DNA of 53,005 nucleotides from CAYLRU01 sp964386565 (GCA_964386565.1 CAYLRU010000019.1:1-53005), one strand, 5' to 3'; shown: positions 18,416 through 26,324, counted from the first letter of the stretch. Notes: generated by a model from the letters alone, not told the origin. Numbers and translations: made by a program.

Positions 18416-19378
18416 TCAGGGCGTTGATCGGTCAGGCAAACTCTCGTTTTCAAATACTGCCGAGTAATACAGTTCCGTATTTTTAAAATCAATCTTGATC
18501 TTTTGATGATTCATCAGATCACCCAGGTATTTGGAAACTTCGTTGATATGCATGCCGAATACCTTTGCAATCTGATGGATGGTGCAAGGCCGTCGTCGCA
18601 ACATGCTCAAGATGGTATCCTGGTTGATCTGGAAATTTTCCAGGGAGCGTATCCGGTCATCTGCAATAATTTCCGCCGTCGGTTCAAACAAATCGCACAG
18701 TTCGTTTAAACGATCCATTGAGACCGCTTCTGCAAACGCTTCAGCGGGGGGACGTACCACCGTGTTCAACTGGATGCGGTCCGGTTGAATTCTTTTTATC
18801 TGCGCTGCAATTTTTTTTACATCCCGGATCATGTCGTTCGTGCCCAGCATCAGAAAGACTTCCATCCATAACTGCCCGGAATATTCAGCGCGGAAATCCT
18901 TTTGACCATTGACTGCCTGGTCAAACCGTAATGCCGGGTGGGGCCGGTTGATCCAGGAAAACGAGTTCTGATCATGGGCGCTGAGTGATATTTTTACGAT
19001 ATCGGCCATTAAGGCGGCCCGGCGTACTTCCGGAAGATAAAAAAGTGCGCCGTTTGTCAGAAGGACGGATGGAACAGTGTAGGGTTTTAAGAATTCAAGC
19101 ACCTCTCCGAATCCAGAGTGAAGTGTCGGCTCGCCAGATCCCGAAAGCGTAATGACATCCGGCCGGTCATTGTTAGCCAGCCAATGTTCAAGTTCGGCGG
19201 TTACGGCATCAACCGGAATATATTTTTTACGCTCAATCGTTTTATCTGTTGTCCGGCCCAATTGGCAGAAGATGCAATCCAGCGTGCAGGTTTTATAGGG
19301 GAGCAGATCCACGCCGAGTGATCGGCCAAACCTGCGAGAAGGGACCGGACCGAAAATATACCGATAGGCAGCATCCAT
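18416..19378 (-). CDS. Radical SAM protein with C-terminal winged-helix-like domain
   Basis: Radical SAM protein of 320 residues. The cluster motif is Cys31-x3-Cys35-x2-Cys38 (TCTLDCIFC) and the glycine-rich SAM motif is SGSGEPTLH. The N-terminus FGPVPSRRFGRSLG is typical of COG0731-like Fe-S oxidoreductases. Residues from about 245 (ILSMLRRRPCTIHQIAKVFG and on) resemble a small winged helix. ATG at 19378 was chosen: it lies 4 nt after the upstream NifX-type gene, with GGAAAGA inside that gene's last codons as ribosome site; a longer version would need a TTG at 19405. It is the last gene of the NifX/DUF5320 cluster. Its substrate is unknown. Confidence 0.8.
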   Translation of the reverse strand: MDAAYRYIFGPVPSRRFGRSLGVDLLPYKTCTLDCIFCQLGRTTDKTIERKKYIPVDAVTAELEHWLANNDRPDVITLSGSGEPTLHSGFGEVLEFLKPYTVPSVLLTNGALFYLPEVRRAALMADIVKISLSAHDQNSFSWINRPHPALRFDQAVNGQKDFRAEYSGQLWMEVFLMLGTNDMIRDVKKIAAQIKRIQPDRIQLNTVVRPPAEAFAEAVSMDRLNELCDLFEPTAEIIADDRIRSLENFQINQDTILSMLRRRPCTIHQIAKVFGMHINEVSKYLGDLMNHQKIKIDFKNTELYYSAVFENESLPDRSTP

Positions 19379-19382
19379 TTTA

Positions 19383-20051
19383 TTATCGTCTTTCCATTGC
19401 GTCAATTTTACGCTGAATATCTTCCAACTGTTGTTTTAAAGATTCGGCCCGGCTTTTCAAGTCTTCAATGCTGTCGGTTGTCCCGGGTTCCTGCTGAAGA
19501 TACGACGCCATATTCTCATCCATATATACCCCTGTTAAACCGGCCATGCCTCTCCCGCGGCCGCCCATGCCCCCGGCCCTGCAGCCGCCCATGCCTCCCC
19601 CGCGACCGCCACCCCGGCCCATGCCTCTTCCCGATCCACCGCCAAATAAACGGCTTTGGAAAAGATTTCCGGATGAATTCACGCCCATGCCCCCTCTGGA
19701 TCCACTTCCCGGATCAGCCGGGTCTGTCGCTTTCAACTTTCCGGTTTTAAAACGTTCTACCGCATTGCGGACGGTTCCTGAACAATCGGTAATCACCATA
19801 ATGCCGGCGGCAGATAATGCCTGCCGGGAGTTGGGCCCGCATTTTCCGGTTAATACATACCGGGCACCTTTTTCGGCAATCAACTGGGCGGATTGAATCC
19901 CGGCGCCATTCACAAGCATGCTGTTTGTGTTTTCAACAGCTTCAAAACTGGTATCATCCGTTTCGATGATCAAAAAATACGGGCAACGACCGAAACGGGC
20001 ATCTATGGCCGCATCCAATGATGGAGATTCTGCACTCACTGCTATTTTCAT
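19383..20051 (-). CDS. NifX/NifB-type (DiNase FeMo-co) domain protein with Gly-rich, coiled-coil tail
   Basis: Protein of 222 residues. Residues 1-110 form a dinitrogenase iron-molybdenum cofactor-type domain (MKIAVSAES start, DARFGRCPYF, LTGKCGPNS). This is followed by a Gly/Met/Arg-rich low-complexity stretch (about 118-170) and a charged heptad-like C-terminal helix (SIEDLKSRAESLKQQLEDI). The tail resembles a separate DUF5320 protein such as the one at 21316-21687, so this looks like a NifX-DUF5320 fusion. Such proteins accompany 'orange protein' complexes in sulfate reducers and may carry a metal cluster. AAAGGT precedes the ATG. No nif genes are nearby, so nitrogen fixation is not implied. 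Confidence 0.8.
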   Translation of the reverse strand: MKIAVSAESPSLDAAIDARFGRCPYFLIIETDDTSFEAVENTNSMLVNGAGIQSAQLIAEKGARYVLTGKCGPNSRQALSAAGIMVITDCSGTVRNAVERFKTGKLKATDPADPGSGSRGGMGVNSSGNLFQSRLFGGGSGRGMGRGGGRGGGMGGCRAGGMGGRGRGMAGLTGVYMDENMASYLQQEPGTTDSIEDLKSRAESLKQQLEDIQRKIDAMERR

Positions 20052-20239
20052 GATTTACCTTTCAGTTTTTTTATTTTACGTTCTGTATGCTGGCTGATAA
20101 AAAAATCCGGCCGCCTCATTTCGTTGTATGTAACATGATTGCCAGGATAACGTCCGCGAATCGGAAGATATCACCGGGTATGCCGTTGTATTCTGCAAAG
20201 AATTGATACGATGGTATCTGTCGGACCTGTTTTCCACCT

Positions 20240-21076
20240 TTAAAACTGACATACCATACCCGCCTTTCCGGGTGACACCCGTTTTCCCAGAGCTTCACGA
20301 ATCAAAGCAACAGCAATCTCACCGGTACAATGACAGGGAATCACCATATCCGGTTCCATTAAACGCAATGCAGCGATGGTATGACTCAGTCGGCGGCGGT
20401 CGGCGTTGACCAAATGGAAGCCACCAATAACGGCCCGGATCCTCAGACCATTGTTCAGGCGCCGCACATGGTTTAAGGTGTTCACCAGTCCCGCATGTGA
20501 ACAGCCGACACAGACGACCAACCCTTTATCCGTCCGAATCCAGAGTGCGATATCATCGTCGACCGGATCAACACGACCGCCATCCGGATCAAAGTAAAAC
20601 GGCCCGCCGGTATTCTCGTACCCTGTCTCACGGGAAATTGGACCGGTTATGCCGATCTTCTCTGACAGAAACAACGGTTGTTGAACCCAGTGAAGCTGTT
20701 CAAGCGGCAACCTGTCAAGCACTGCCATGGATTCCCGCGGCATCTGAATCGGTTTCGGCATACCGTTTCGAATGCTATAGCGCGGGCTTACAACTCCCGG
20801 ATGGCAGTAAACATGGGTATACGGAGCCTTCTGAAGGACTTGTGGAATTCCACCGGTGTGATCGTAATGCCCATGACTCAGTACCAGGGTATCGGTCTTG
20901 CCCAGGTCGATACCAAGCAACCGGGCATTATTTTCAAACGTATTTTTTTGTCCTGTATCGAAAAGGATATGATTTTCCCCGGTCTCTATCCACAGTGACA
21001 GGCCATGCTCGGCGACAAGTCCCTCATTGGACTGATTGTCGACCAGAATCGTGATTCTCGTATCTGCAAACGTCAT
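20240..21076 (-). CDS. MBL-fold metallo-hydrolase
   Basis: Metallo-beta-lactamase-fold protein of 278 residues. The metal-binding motif HGHYDHTGG and later GCSHAGL and GGFHL histidines are present. It resembles the dihydropterin-phosphate synthase-like subgroup of MBL hydrolases, but the reaction is not known. It lies inside the NifX/DUF5320 cluster, 15 nt after the small ORF at 21092-21316, with GGGGAA before its ATG. Members of this subgroup recur near NifX-type genes in anaerobes. Confidence 0.8.
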   Translation of the reverse strand: MTFADTRITILVDNQSNEGLVAEHGLSLWIETGENHILFDTGQKNTFENNARLLGIDLGKTDTLVLSHGHYDHTGGIPQVLQKAPYTHVYCHPGVVSPRYSIRNGMPKPIQMPRESMAVLDRLPLEQLHWVQQPLFLSEKIGITGPISRETGYENTGGPFYFDPDGGRVDPVDDDIALWIRTDKGLVVCVGCSHAGLVNTLNHVRRLNNGLRIRAVIGGFHLVNADRRRLSHTIAALRLMEPDMVIPCHCTGEIAVALIREALGKRVSPGKAGMVCQF

Positions 21077-21091
21077 TTAAATTCCCCGTAC

Positions 21092-21316
21092 TTAATGAAC
21101 CGGTCCCCAAACCACGCCATGGCCGTCATACCCGAATTTCGTTAAGTCCAACCGGGCATCGGACCTGGCGGCGTCGGTGATCACCGGATCACCCCGCGCC
21201 GCCATAATCACGGATCCGATTTCGCCCGTTGTTTTCTTAACGTGTCGTGATTCAAATCTGACGGCCGCGTCTTCATTGCAACGATGCGGCCGTCGCAAGC
21301 CGGACCGGAAAGGCAT
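21092..21316 (-). CDS. Small unrecognised ORF in the NifX/DUF5320 cluster
   Basis: A 74-residue ORF with no recognised domain. Its ATG overlaps the stop of the DUF5320 gene as TGATG and its stop lies 15 nt before the MBL gene, which fits a coupled operon gene. The composition is basic at the N-terminus and ends in GHGVVWGPVH. It could be a real small protein, a decayed remnant, or a chance ORF in a 239-nt spacer. Confidence 0.35.
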   Translation of the reverse strand: MPFRSGLRRPHRCNEDAAVRFESRHVKKTTGEIGSVIMAARGDPVITDAARSDARLDLTKFGYDGHGVVWGPVH

Positions 21317-21687
21317 CAGCCCGCAGATTCAATCTCGTCGAGACGCTTCTTGATGTAATCCATCTCCGACTGCAAGGCCTCGGCCTGGTTCTTCAGCATC
21401 TGCTTCTCCCGCTCCTGATCGGGCTCCGCGTATGGTTCCGGGTATCCATAAGGCGCAGCATACCCACCGAACCACATCCTACCCGGAAGGCCTATGTTCA
21501 GCCGTCCGCGTCCGCCACCACCGAATCCGCGACCCCAGACACCGCGGCCCCTTCCGAAACCCAAACCAAAACCGCGTCCGGGCAGGGTATTCATGTACCC
21601 CGGCATCCCGAATCCGGCACAGAAGCCGGCAGCACGTCCGGTCATTGCACCCATTCCCATGGGTCCTGTTCGATTTCCTCTTGGCAT
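21316..21687 (-). CDS. DUF5320-type Gly/Arg-rich protein
   Basis: A 123-residue protein with the characteristic N-terminus MPRGNRTGPMGMGAMTGR, a long Gly/Arg/Phe-rich middle, and a charged C-terminal helix (EREKQMLKNQAEALQSEMDY). This architecture is typical of DUF5320 proteins found next to NifX-type and MinD-type genes in anaerobes. The function is unknown; the helix suggests oligomerisation. An excellent ribosome site (AAAGGAGG) precedes the ATG, suggesting strong translation. It follows the NifX/zinc-ribbon gene by 31 nt. Confidence 0.8.
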   Translation of the reverse strand: MPRGNRTGPMGMGAMTGRAAGFCAGFGMPGYMNTLPGRGFGLGFGRGRGVWGRGFGGGGRGRLNIGLPGRMWFGGYAAPYGYPEPYAEPDQEREKQMLKNQAEALQSEMDYIKKRLDEIESAG

Positions 21688-21718
21688 TGTCGTGTCCTCC
21701 TTTCTTGAAAATTTGTTG

Positions 21719-22321
21719 TTATTCCCTTGTCATGGCAATTCCACACTTCGGGCATTTACGATCGAGACAAGGCACACCACGTTCGTGCGGTTCTCTCAAC
21801 CCGCACTGCGGGCAAACACAGTAGCCGGTGGTTCCGGCTGCCGGGGAACCGCCAATACGGCCGGGTCTACGGCCGCCCCGACCTTTTCCTTTTTCCCCGC
21901 CTGCATCCATTTTTCGTCCTTTCCCGCTCATACGGTTCGTCTCCTGATAAATGTCCTGTACCCCCCTGAATCGCTGCCGTCCGCGTCTGCGGCAACCCGG
22001 CATGACAAACGCATCGTGCATCAGATTACCACAAAGCCAAGCCTGGATGACCTCGGGCAAATCACCGGCAACGAATGGAATCACCTGGATTCCATAGGCG
22101 GAAACCAGCCCTTGCATGGACCTGGAAATCGCACCGCAAACCAGGATACCGATACCCAGCTCCACCAGTCGAAGCACCTTCTGAACGGTCATGTCTTCTG
22201 ACAGCGTTTCCTGCGTCTCCCTGACAACCCGCCCGGACTCCGTCTCGATAACGTGAATCTGCCGCGCGGTGTCAAAGACCGGCGCAATTCGATTGTCCCA
22301 GTGTGCAAATGCAATTTTCAT
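21719..22321 (-). CDS. NifX-type domain protein with C-terminal zinc ribbon
   Basis: Protein of 200 residues, first gene of the cluster downstream of the sigma-54 promoter. Residues 1-110 are a DiNase/NifX-type domain (MKIAFAHWDNRIAPVFD, LVCGAISRSMQG). After a basic Gly-rich linker the C-terminus forms a zinc-ribbon-like knuckle pair (CPQCGL and CLDRKCPKCG). Related genes belong to the 'orange protein' cluster of Desulfovibrio. The 5' leader is only about 25 nt from the predicted transcription start, with AGGAC before the ATG. Confidence 0.8.
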   Translation of the reverse strand: MKIAFAHWDNRIAPVFDTARQIHVIETESGRVVRETQETLSEDMTVQKVLRLVELGIGILVCGAISRSMQGLVSAYGIQVIPFVAGDLPEVIQAWLCGNLMHDAFVMPGCRRRGRQRFRGVQDIYQETNRMSGKGRKMDAGGEKGKGRGGRRPGRIGGSPAAGTTGYCVCPQCGLREPHERGVPCLDRKCPKCGIAMTRE

Positions 22322-22358
22322 TTTTTACGTCCTGCCCGACGGTTTCACTTTGTAGAGA

Positions 22359-22374
22359 AGCAAAAGCAGTGCCA
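22359..22374 (-). promoter_or_regulatory. Sigma-54 (-24/-12) promoter of the NifX/DUF5320 operon
   Basis: On the - strand the sequence TGGCACTGCTTTTGCT matches the sigma-54 consensus TGGCACGNNNNTTGCW at 11 of 12 defined positions with exact GG-to-GC spacing. The start point would be near 22348, about 26 nt before the ATG of the NifX/zinc-ribbon gene. The gene immediately upstream encodes a sigma-54 activator, which makes autonomous local regulation very likely. Confidence 0.8.
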
Positions 22375-22462
22375 AGTATCGGCAGTTGACCCGATATAAT
22401 GGTTAATACATTGTAAATAAAGAATATATAGTATTTTAAAAGGAGAGATCGGATAACTTATC

Positions 22463-22514
22463 AGTAGCGTTTGAGCTACTTTATTCTGTCATACAGAGTT
22501 GCGACAATGCTACT
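22463..22514 (-). promoter_or_regulatory. Pair of dyad elements, probable activator-binding sites (UAS)
   Basis: Two dyads share the pattern AGTWGC-N6-GCTACT: 22463-22480 (AGTAGC, GTTTGA, GCTACT) and 22497-22514 (AGTTGC, GACAAT, GCTACT). Their centres are 34 bp apart, about three helical turns, and lie about 124 and 158 bp upstream of the predicted sigma-54 start point, the usual enhancer distance. The distal site overlaps the last codon of the activator gene. They are the best candidates for binding by the Fis-type HTH of the activator. Confidence 0.65.
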
Positions 22515-23898
22515 ATGACTTTTTTGGACGGAAGCGCCCGTCCTTTTCGGGAAGGGTAATGCCCAGCTTCCTGATTCTGCGATACAGGGTGGTCTTATGA
22601 ATACCGAGATCCCGTGCCGCTGCCAAACGGTTAAAGGCATTTCGCTCAAGTGCGGCGCGAATGGCCTGGGCATCAAGAATATCATGGGCGGAATTCACAT
22701 CGGCATCTGCGCCTGTCGCTACTCCATGAGCTGTTAACTCACCGGGCAAATGTTCGATCCCGATATGTCCGTTGCTGCAAAGAATGAAAGCACGTTCAAT
22801 GGCGTTTTCCAGTTCCCGGATGTTCCCCGGCCAATCATAGGCCATGAGGAGGGCCAGGGCTTCCGCGGCAATTCCTTTCACGGCTTTATGCTGTATCCGG
22901 TTGAACCGGGCGATAAACGCGTCAACCAACAGGGGGATATCCTCTTTGCGTCGACGCAACGGGGGCAGTTCGAGGCGCACCACGTTCACCCGGTAGTAGA
23001 GATCCTCTCGAAAGCGCCCCCGGCGTACCTCCTCTGCCAGGTCCTTGTTGGTAGCCGCGATAACCCGGACATCGGCAACTTCAGAGCGGGTTGCACCCAG
23101 CGGCTCGTACGTCCGCTCCTGAAGCACGCGGAGAAGTCCGACCTGGAGGGCCGGGCTGACTTCGCCGATTTCGTCGAGAAAGATCGTTCCTCCCCTGGCC
23201 AATGCAAAACGGCCGGGTTTATCTTTTTGCGCGCCGGTAAACGCCCCGGCCTTGTAGCCGAACAACTCCGACTCCAGAAGGGTATCCGGCAAGGCCCCGC
23301 AGTTAACCGCAACAAACGGACCCCGGTTGCGGGGACTGAGAGAGTGGATCGTCCGCGCCACCAAATCTTTTCCGGTTCCGGTTTCTCCGATGACAAGAAC
23401 CGTACTGGGACTGGTGGCGATGGCAGGCAGAACCTCGAACACCCGCTGCATCAGGGGGCTTCGGCTGGTCAGATCACCGACCCGGAATTTTCCTTCCAGT
23501 TCCTGGCGCAACGCCTCAACATCGGAAAGATCGCGGAATGTCTCTGCACCACCGATCACGCGGCCATCGACATCCCGCAGCACGGCAGTGGAAATGCTGA
23601 TGGGAATCCGGTTTCCGTCAGAATCAATGATGTATCCGGATTTGCCGATGACGGGTTTTCCCGTCTTCAGGGTTTGTGCAAGTGAGCAAGCAGTGCCGCA
23701 CATACTTGAACGGAAGACATCCGCGCAGCGCCGACCAATCGCCTCATGGCGCGGTACACCCGTAATCTCCTCGGCAGCCCGGTTAAACGACGTGATCCGC
23801 CATTCCTTGTCCACCGTGAAAACACCGTCCGAGATGCTCTCCAGGATGGCTTCGGTCGGTGTAGGGGATGTTAATATTTTACTCTTTTTTTTCTTCAT
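22513..23898 (-). CDS. Sigma-54-dependent transcriptional activator (PAS-AAA+-Fis)
   Basis: Enhancer-binding protein of 461 residues. An N-terminal PAS domain (about 15-125, with three cysteines in DVFRSSMCGTACSLA and the nearby region) precedes the AAA+ domain with Walker A GETGTGKD, the sigma-54 contact loop GAFTGA and Walker B-like GGTIFLDEIGE. A Fis-type HTH lies at the C-terminus (FNRLAAARDLGIHKTTLYRRI, 21 residues in the protein). PAS cysteines could sense redox or a metal cluster, an inference. It is encoded immediately upstream of the NifX/DUF5320 operon in the same direction, and resembles in context the DVU2106-type regulator of the Desulfovibrio orange-protein operons. Confidence 0.88.
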   Translation of the reverse strand: MKKKKSKILTSPTPTEAILESISDGVFTVDKEWRITSFNRAAEEITGVPRHEAIGRRCADVFRSSMCGTACSLAQTLKTGKPVIGKSGYIIDSDGNRIPISISTAVLRDVDGRVIGGAETFRDLSDVEALRQELEGKFRVGDLTSRSPLMQRVFEVLPAIATSPSTVLVIGETGTGKDLVARTIHSLSPRNRGPFVAVNCGALPDTLLESELFGYKAGAFTGAQKDKPGRFALARGGTIFLDEIGEVSPALQVGLLRVLQERTYEPLGATRSEVADVRVIAATNKDLAEEVRRGRFREDLYYRVNVVRLELPPLRRRKEDIPLLVDAFIARFNRIQHKAVKGIAAEALALLMAYDWPGNIRELENAIERAFILCSNGHIGIEHLPGELTAHGVATGADADVNSAHDILDAQAIRAALERNAFNRLAAARDLGIHKTTLYRRIRKLGITLPEKDGRFRPKKS

Positions 23899-24298
23899 TC
23901 CGAATTTTATCCCGGCAAAGCAGTTGATGCACTCTATTTAATGTCCATCCTAAAACAGCGAATTTTCGTTCAGAGCAAGGCCTGATTACACCGGTTTTGT
24001 AGTTTTCGTAAAAATGGTCTGAATATGATACTAATAAGTCTTTGAGAATTCATTGTCAATTAAACCCGCAACAATGAGAAAAACCATGATAAAAGCGCAG
24101 GTAATGGGCGGTACCGGTACAGGACAAATTCCTTTTATTGATATTTATATTATTATCATATATATTAGACCATGATATTGATCAAAAGCTGTTTCATAAC
24201 CTCCCCGCCAAAGGCGGAGTTGCAATTTCTTAATAGTATCCGGCCGTGGTGTTCAATCCATACACCCGGTTGCTTGTCACGACAAGGAGAATAACGAT
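23899..24298. other. Divergent intergenic region, no gene seen
   Basis: 400 nt between the sigma-54 activator (- strand) and the B12-binding radical SAM gene (+ strand). It contains a very AT-rich block (about 24130-24180) and a small imperfect hairpin (CTCC-cc-GCC-AAA-GGC-GGAG, 24201-24219). No coding sequence or recognised RNA was found. No sigma-54 element like that at 22359 was seen here. Confidence 0.45.
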
Positions 24299-25777
24299 AT
24301 GAAAGCATTGCTTATTTATCCGAAATTTCCCGATACGTTCTGGTCCTTCAAATATGCCTTGCGTTTTATCCGGAAAAAAGCGTCGCTCCCGCCCCTGGGC
24401 CTGCTCACCGTTGCCTCCCTGCTGCCGGAAAACTGGCCAAAGCGACTGATAGACCTGAACGTGGAAAATCTTTCAGACAGGCACCTGGCATGGGCGGATA
24501 TGGCCTTTATCGGCGGCATGGCCGTGCAGCGGAAATCGGCAAAACAAATCATTGCCCGGTGTAAGGATGCGGGCGTAAGAGTCGTTGCCGGAGGGCCGAT
24601 GTTTACCGCCGAACCAGATGAATTCAGGGAGGTGGACCATCTCGTATTGGACGAGGCAGAGCTGACACTGCCGGCATTTCTCAAAGACCTGGCAGACAAT
24701 CATCCCAAAAAAATATACAGGGCATCCCGCTTCTGTGATATTCATCGCACCCCCGTCCCGTCATGGGATTTGGTGAAAATGAAAAAATATGCCTCCATGA
24801 GTATTCAATTTTCCAGGGGGTGTCCCTTTAACTGTGAGTTCTGCAATGTCACAGTTCTGTTCGGTCATCGGCCCCGCCTGAAAACGCCTGAACAGGTCAT
24901 CGCGGAACTGGATCGAATCTATGATACCGGATGGCGAAGTGGAATTTTTTTCGTTGATGACAACTTTATCGGAAACAAACAATACCTTAAAAAACAACTG
25001 CTGCCGGCATTGATCAGGTGGCGAAAAGGTAAAAAAGGGTGCGTGTTTTTTACAGAGGCCTCCATCGACCTGGCCGATGACGAAATGCTTATGGAAATGA
25101 TGGTAACGGCCGGTTTTGATTCCATTTTTATCGGGATTGAGTCTCCTGATGAAAAGAGCTTAACAGAATGCCATAAAACCCAGAACAAGAACCGTGATCT
25201 CGTGGAAAGCGTAAAAACCATCCATCGGGCAGGCTTGCAGGTAATGGGGGGGTTTATTGTCGGTTTTGACAACGACACGCAGTCAATCTTCCAACGCCAG
25301 GTCGATTTCATTCAGAAAAGCGCCATCGTGACAGCCATGGTCGGAATACTCCAGGCTCCTCCCGGAACACGACTTTTCAGCAGGTTACAAAAGGAAAACC
25401 GGTTGGTCAGTACATTTTCAGGGGATAATGTCGATGGATCGACAAATATCATTCCCAAAATGGGGATGGATCGCCTTTTAGAGGGATATCGATCGATTAT
25501 GAAACAGATCTATTCCCCAAACAACTTCTACCGAAGGATCAGACACTTTTTAGCGGAGCTCAAGGAACCTGAATTACAGATGCCACTGGATTTTCAAAGG
25601 ATTCTCGCATTTTTCCGCTCTGGTTTTCGTCTCGGCATCTGGGGTAAGGAACGTTTTCAATACTGGCACCTGATTTTCTGGACACTGATCCGCAAACCCA
25701 GAATGATACCGCTGGCGGTCACCCTGGCCATATACGGTTATCACTACCGAAAGATATGCAAGTTATACATTCTTTGA
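24299..25777 (+). CDS. B12-binding-domain radical SAM protein (DUF4070-type)
   Basis: Protein of 492 residues with an N-terminal cobalamin-binding-like Rossmann domain (about 1-135; PPLGLLTVASLLP) and a radical SAM domain with Cys175-x3-Cys179-x2-Cys182 (GCPFNCEFC). The C-terminal region (LEGYRSIMKQIYSPNNFYRR onwards) matches the DUF4070 tail found in this class, which includes hopanoid methylases such as HpnP among others. A methyl transfer or other radical modification of a lipid or small molecule is plausible, but the substrate is unknown. AAGGAG precedes the ATG. It is a single-gene unit. Confidence 0.8.
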   Translation: MKALLIYPKFPDTFWSFKYALRFIRKKASLPPLGLLTVASLLPENWPKRLIDLNVENLSDRHLAWADMAFIGGMAVQRKSAKQIIARCKDAGVRVVAGGPMFTAEPDEFREVDHLVLDEAELTLPAFLKDLADNHPKKIYRASRFCDIHRTPVPSWDLVKMKKYASMSIQFSRGCPFNCEFCNVTVLFGHRPRLKTPEQVIAELDRIYDTGWRSGIFFVDDNFIGNKQYLKKQLLPALIRWRKGKKGCVFFTEASIDLADDEMLMEMMVTAGFDSIFIGIESPDEKSLTECHKTQNKNRDLVESVKTIHRAGLQVMGGFIVGFDNDTQSIFQRQVDFIQKSAIVTAMVGILQAPPGTRLFSRLQKENRLVSTFSGDNVDGSTNIIPKMGMDRLLEGYRSIMKQIYSPNNFYRRIRHFLAELKEPELQMPLDFQRILAFFRSGFRLGIWGKERFQYWHLIFWTLIRKPRMIPLAVTLAIYGYHYRKICKLYIL

Positions 25778-25837
25778 TTTGGGTTCATGCCATTGTTGTA
25801 AACGCTTTCCAGTTGCGAATGCCATTTTAATTTGACC

Positions 25838-25881
25838 TTGGCAGCCATTTCAATGTGTATATAATACATACATCATACACA
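25838..25881 (+). promoter_or_regulatory. Promoter with operator-like dyad upstream of vapB remnant
   Basis: TTGGCA (25838-25843), a 16-nt spacer and a consensus TATAAT (25860-25865) form a good promoter. An inverted repeat TGTGTAT (25854-25860) / ATACACA (25875-25881) straddles the -10 box, as expected for an operator bound by VapB or VapBC. The signals remain although the operon they served is truncated. Confidence 0.55.
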
Positions 25882-25899
25882 CTTATACGAGAAGAAACT

Positions 25900-26040
25900 A
25901 TGCGAACCAATATCGTAATAGATGACGATCTCATAAATGAAGCGATGACGCTCAGCAAATTAAAAACCAAAAAAGCTGCCGTTGAAACCGGCCTGAAATT
26001 ATTGGTCCAACTAATGTTCCCATTATCATGGGCGATTTAA
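25900..26040 (+). pseudogene. vapB: Truncated VapB antitoxin
   Basis: The N-terminus MRTNIVIDDDLINEAMTLS is the DNA-binding part of a VapB/DUF2191 antitoxin. The normal sequence continues only to GLKLLVQ (about residue 37). It then reads out of frame through the vapC sequence (LMFPLSWAI) and stops at 46 residues, against about 65-75 usual. The toxin-neutralising C-terminus is therefore missing. This is explained by one internal deletion that also removed the start of vapC. Translation could still yield an autorepressor fragment. Confidence 0.75.
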
Positions 26041-26324
26041 TCCTCACAGAGGTCCTTCAGGGATTCAAATCTGATAAGGATTGCGAAACTGCAAAAGCTT
26101 ACCTCAGTGAACTTCCATTTCGCCAAATGGGTGGATACAATGTTGCCATTCAAAGTACCCAAAATTACCGACAGCTTCGAAAAGCCGGGGTTACCGTAAG
26201 AAAAACAATTGATATAATAATTGCGACCTTTTGTATTATTGAAGGATTAACGTTGCTTCATGATGACCGTGATTTTTATCCTATTGCTTCTCATTTCCCC
26301 TTAAAGGCTTTCGCACCTCGGTAA
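26010..26324 (+). pseudogene. vapC: VapC PIN-domain toxin, 5'-truncated
   Basis: From about 26010 the frame reads NVPIIMGDLILTEVLQGF and continues through RKTIDIIIATFCIIEG and LLHDDRDF to the stop at 26324. These are the second half of a VapC PIN domain. The N-terminal strand with the first catalytic aspartate (usually VDTSVWI-like) is absent because the preceding DNA is vapB. An ATG at 26028 could start a 98-residue fragment, but it would lack one of the metal-binding acidic residues and should be inactive. Confidence 0.75.

Noticed and set aside
18416..22321. Nitrogen-fixation (nif) cluster
   Set aside because: NifX-type domains are present but no nifH, nifD, nifK, nifE, nifN or nifB-length radical SAM gene; the DUF5320 and sigma-54 context fits an orange-protein-like cluster.
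22750..23685. 311-residue ORF on the + strand
   Set aside because: It is the antisense shadow of the sigma-54 activator, which has intact Walker and GAFTGA motifs.
24201..24219. Terminator or riboswitch hairpin in the 23899-24298 spacer
   Set aside because: The stem is short and bulged, has no T tract and matches no riboswitch core; it is likely a chance structure.
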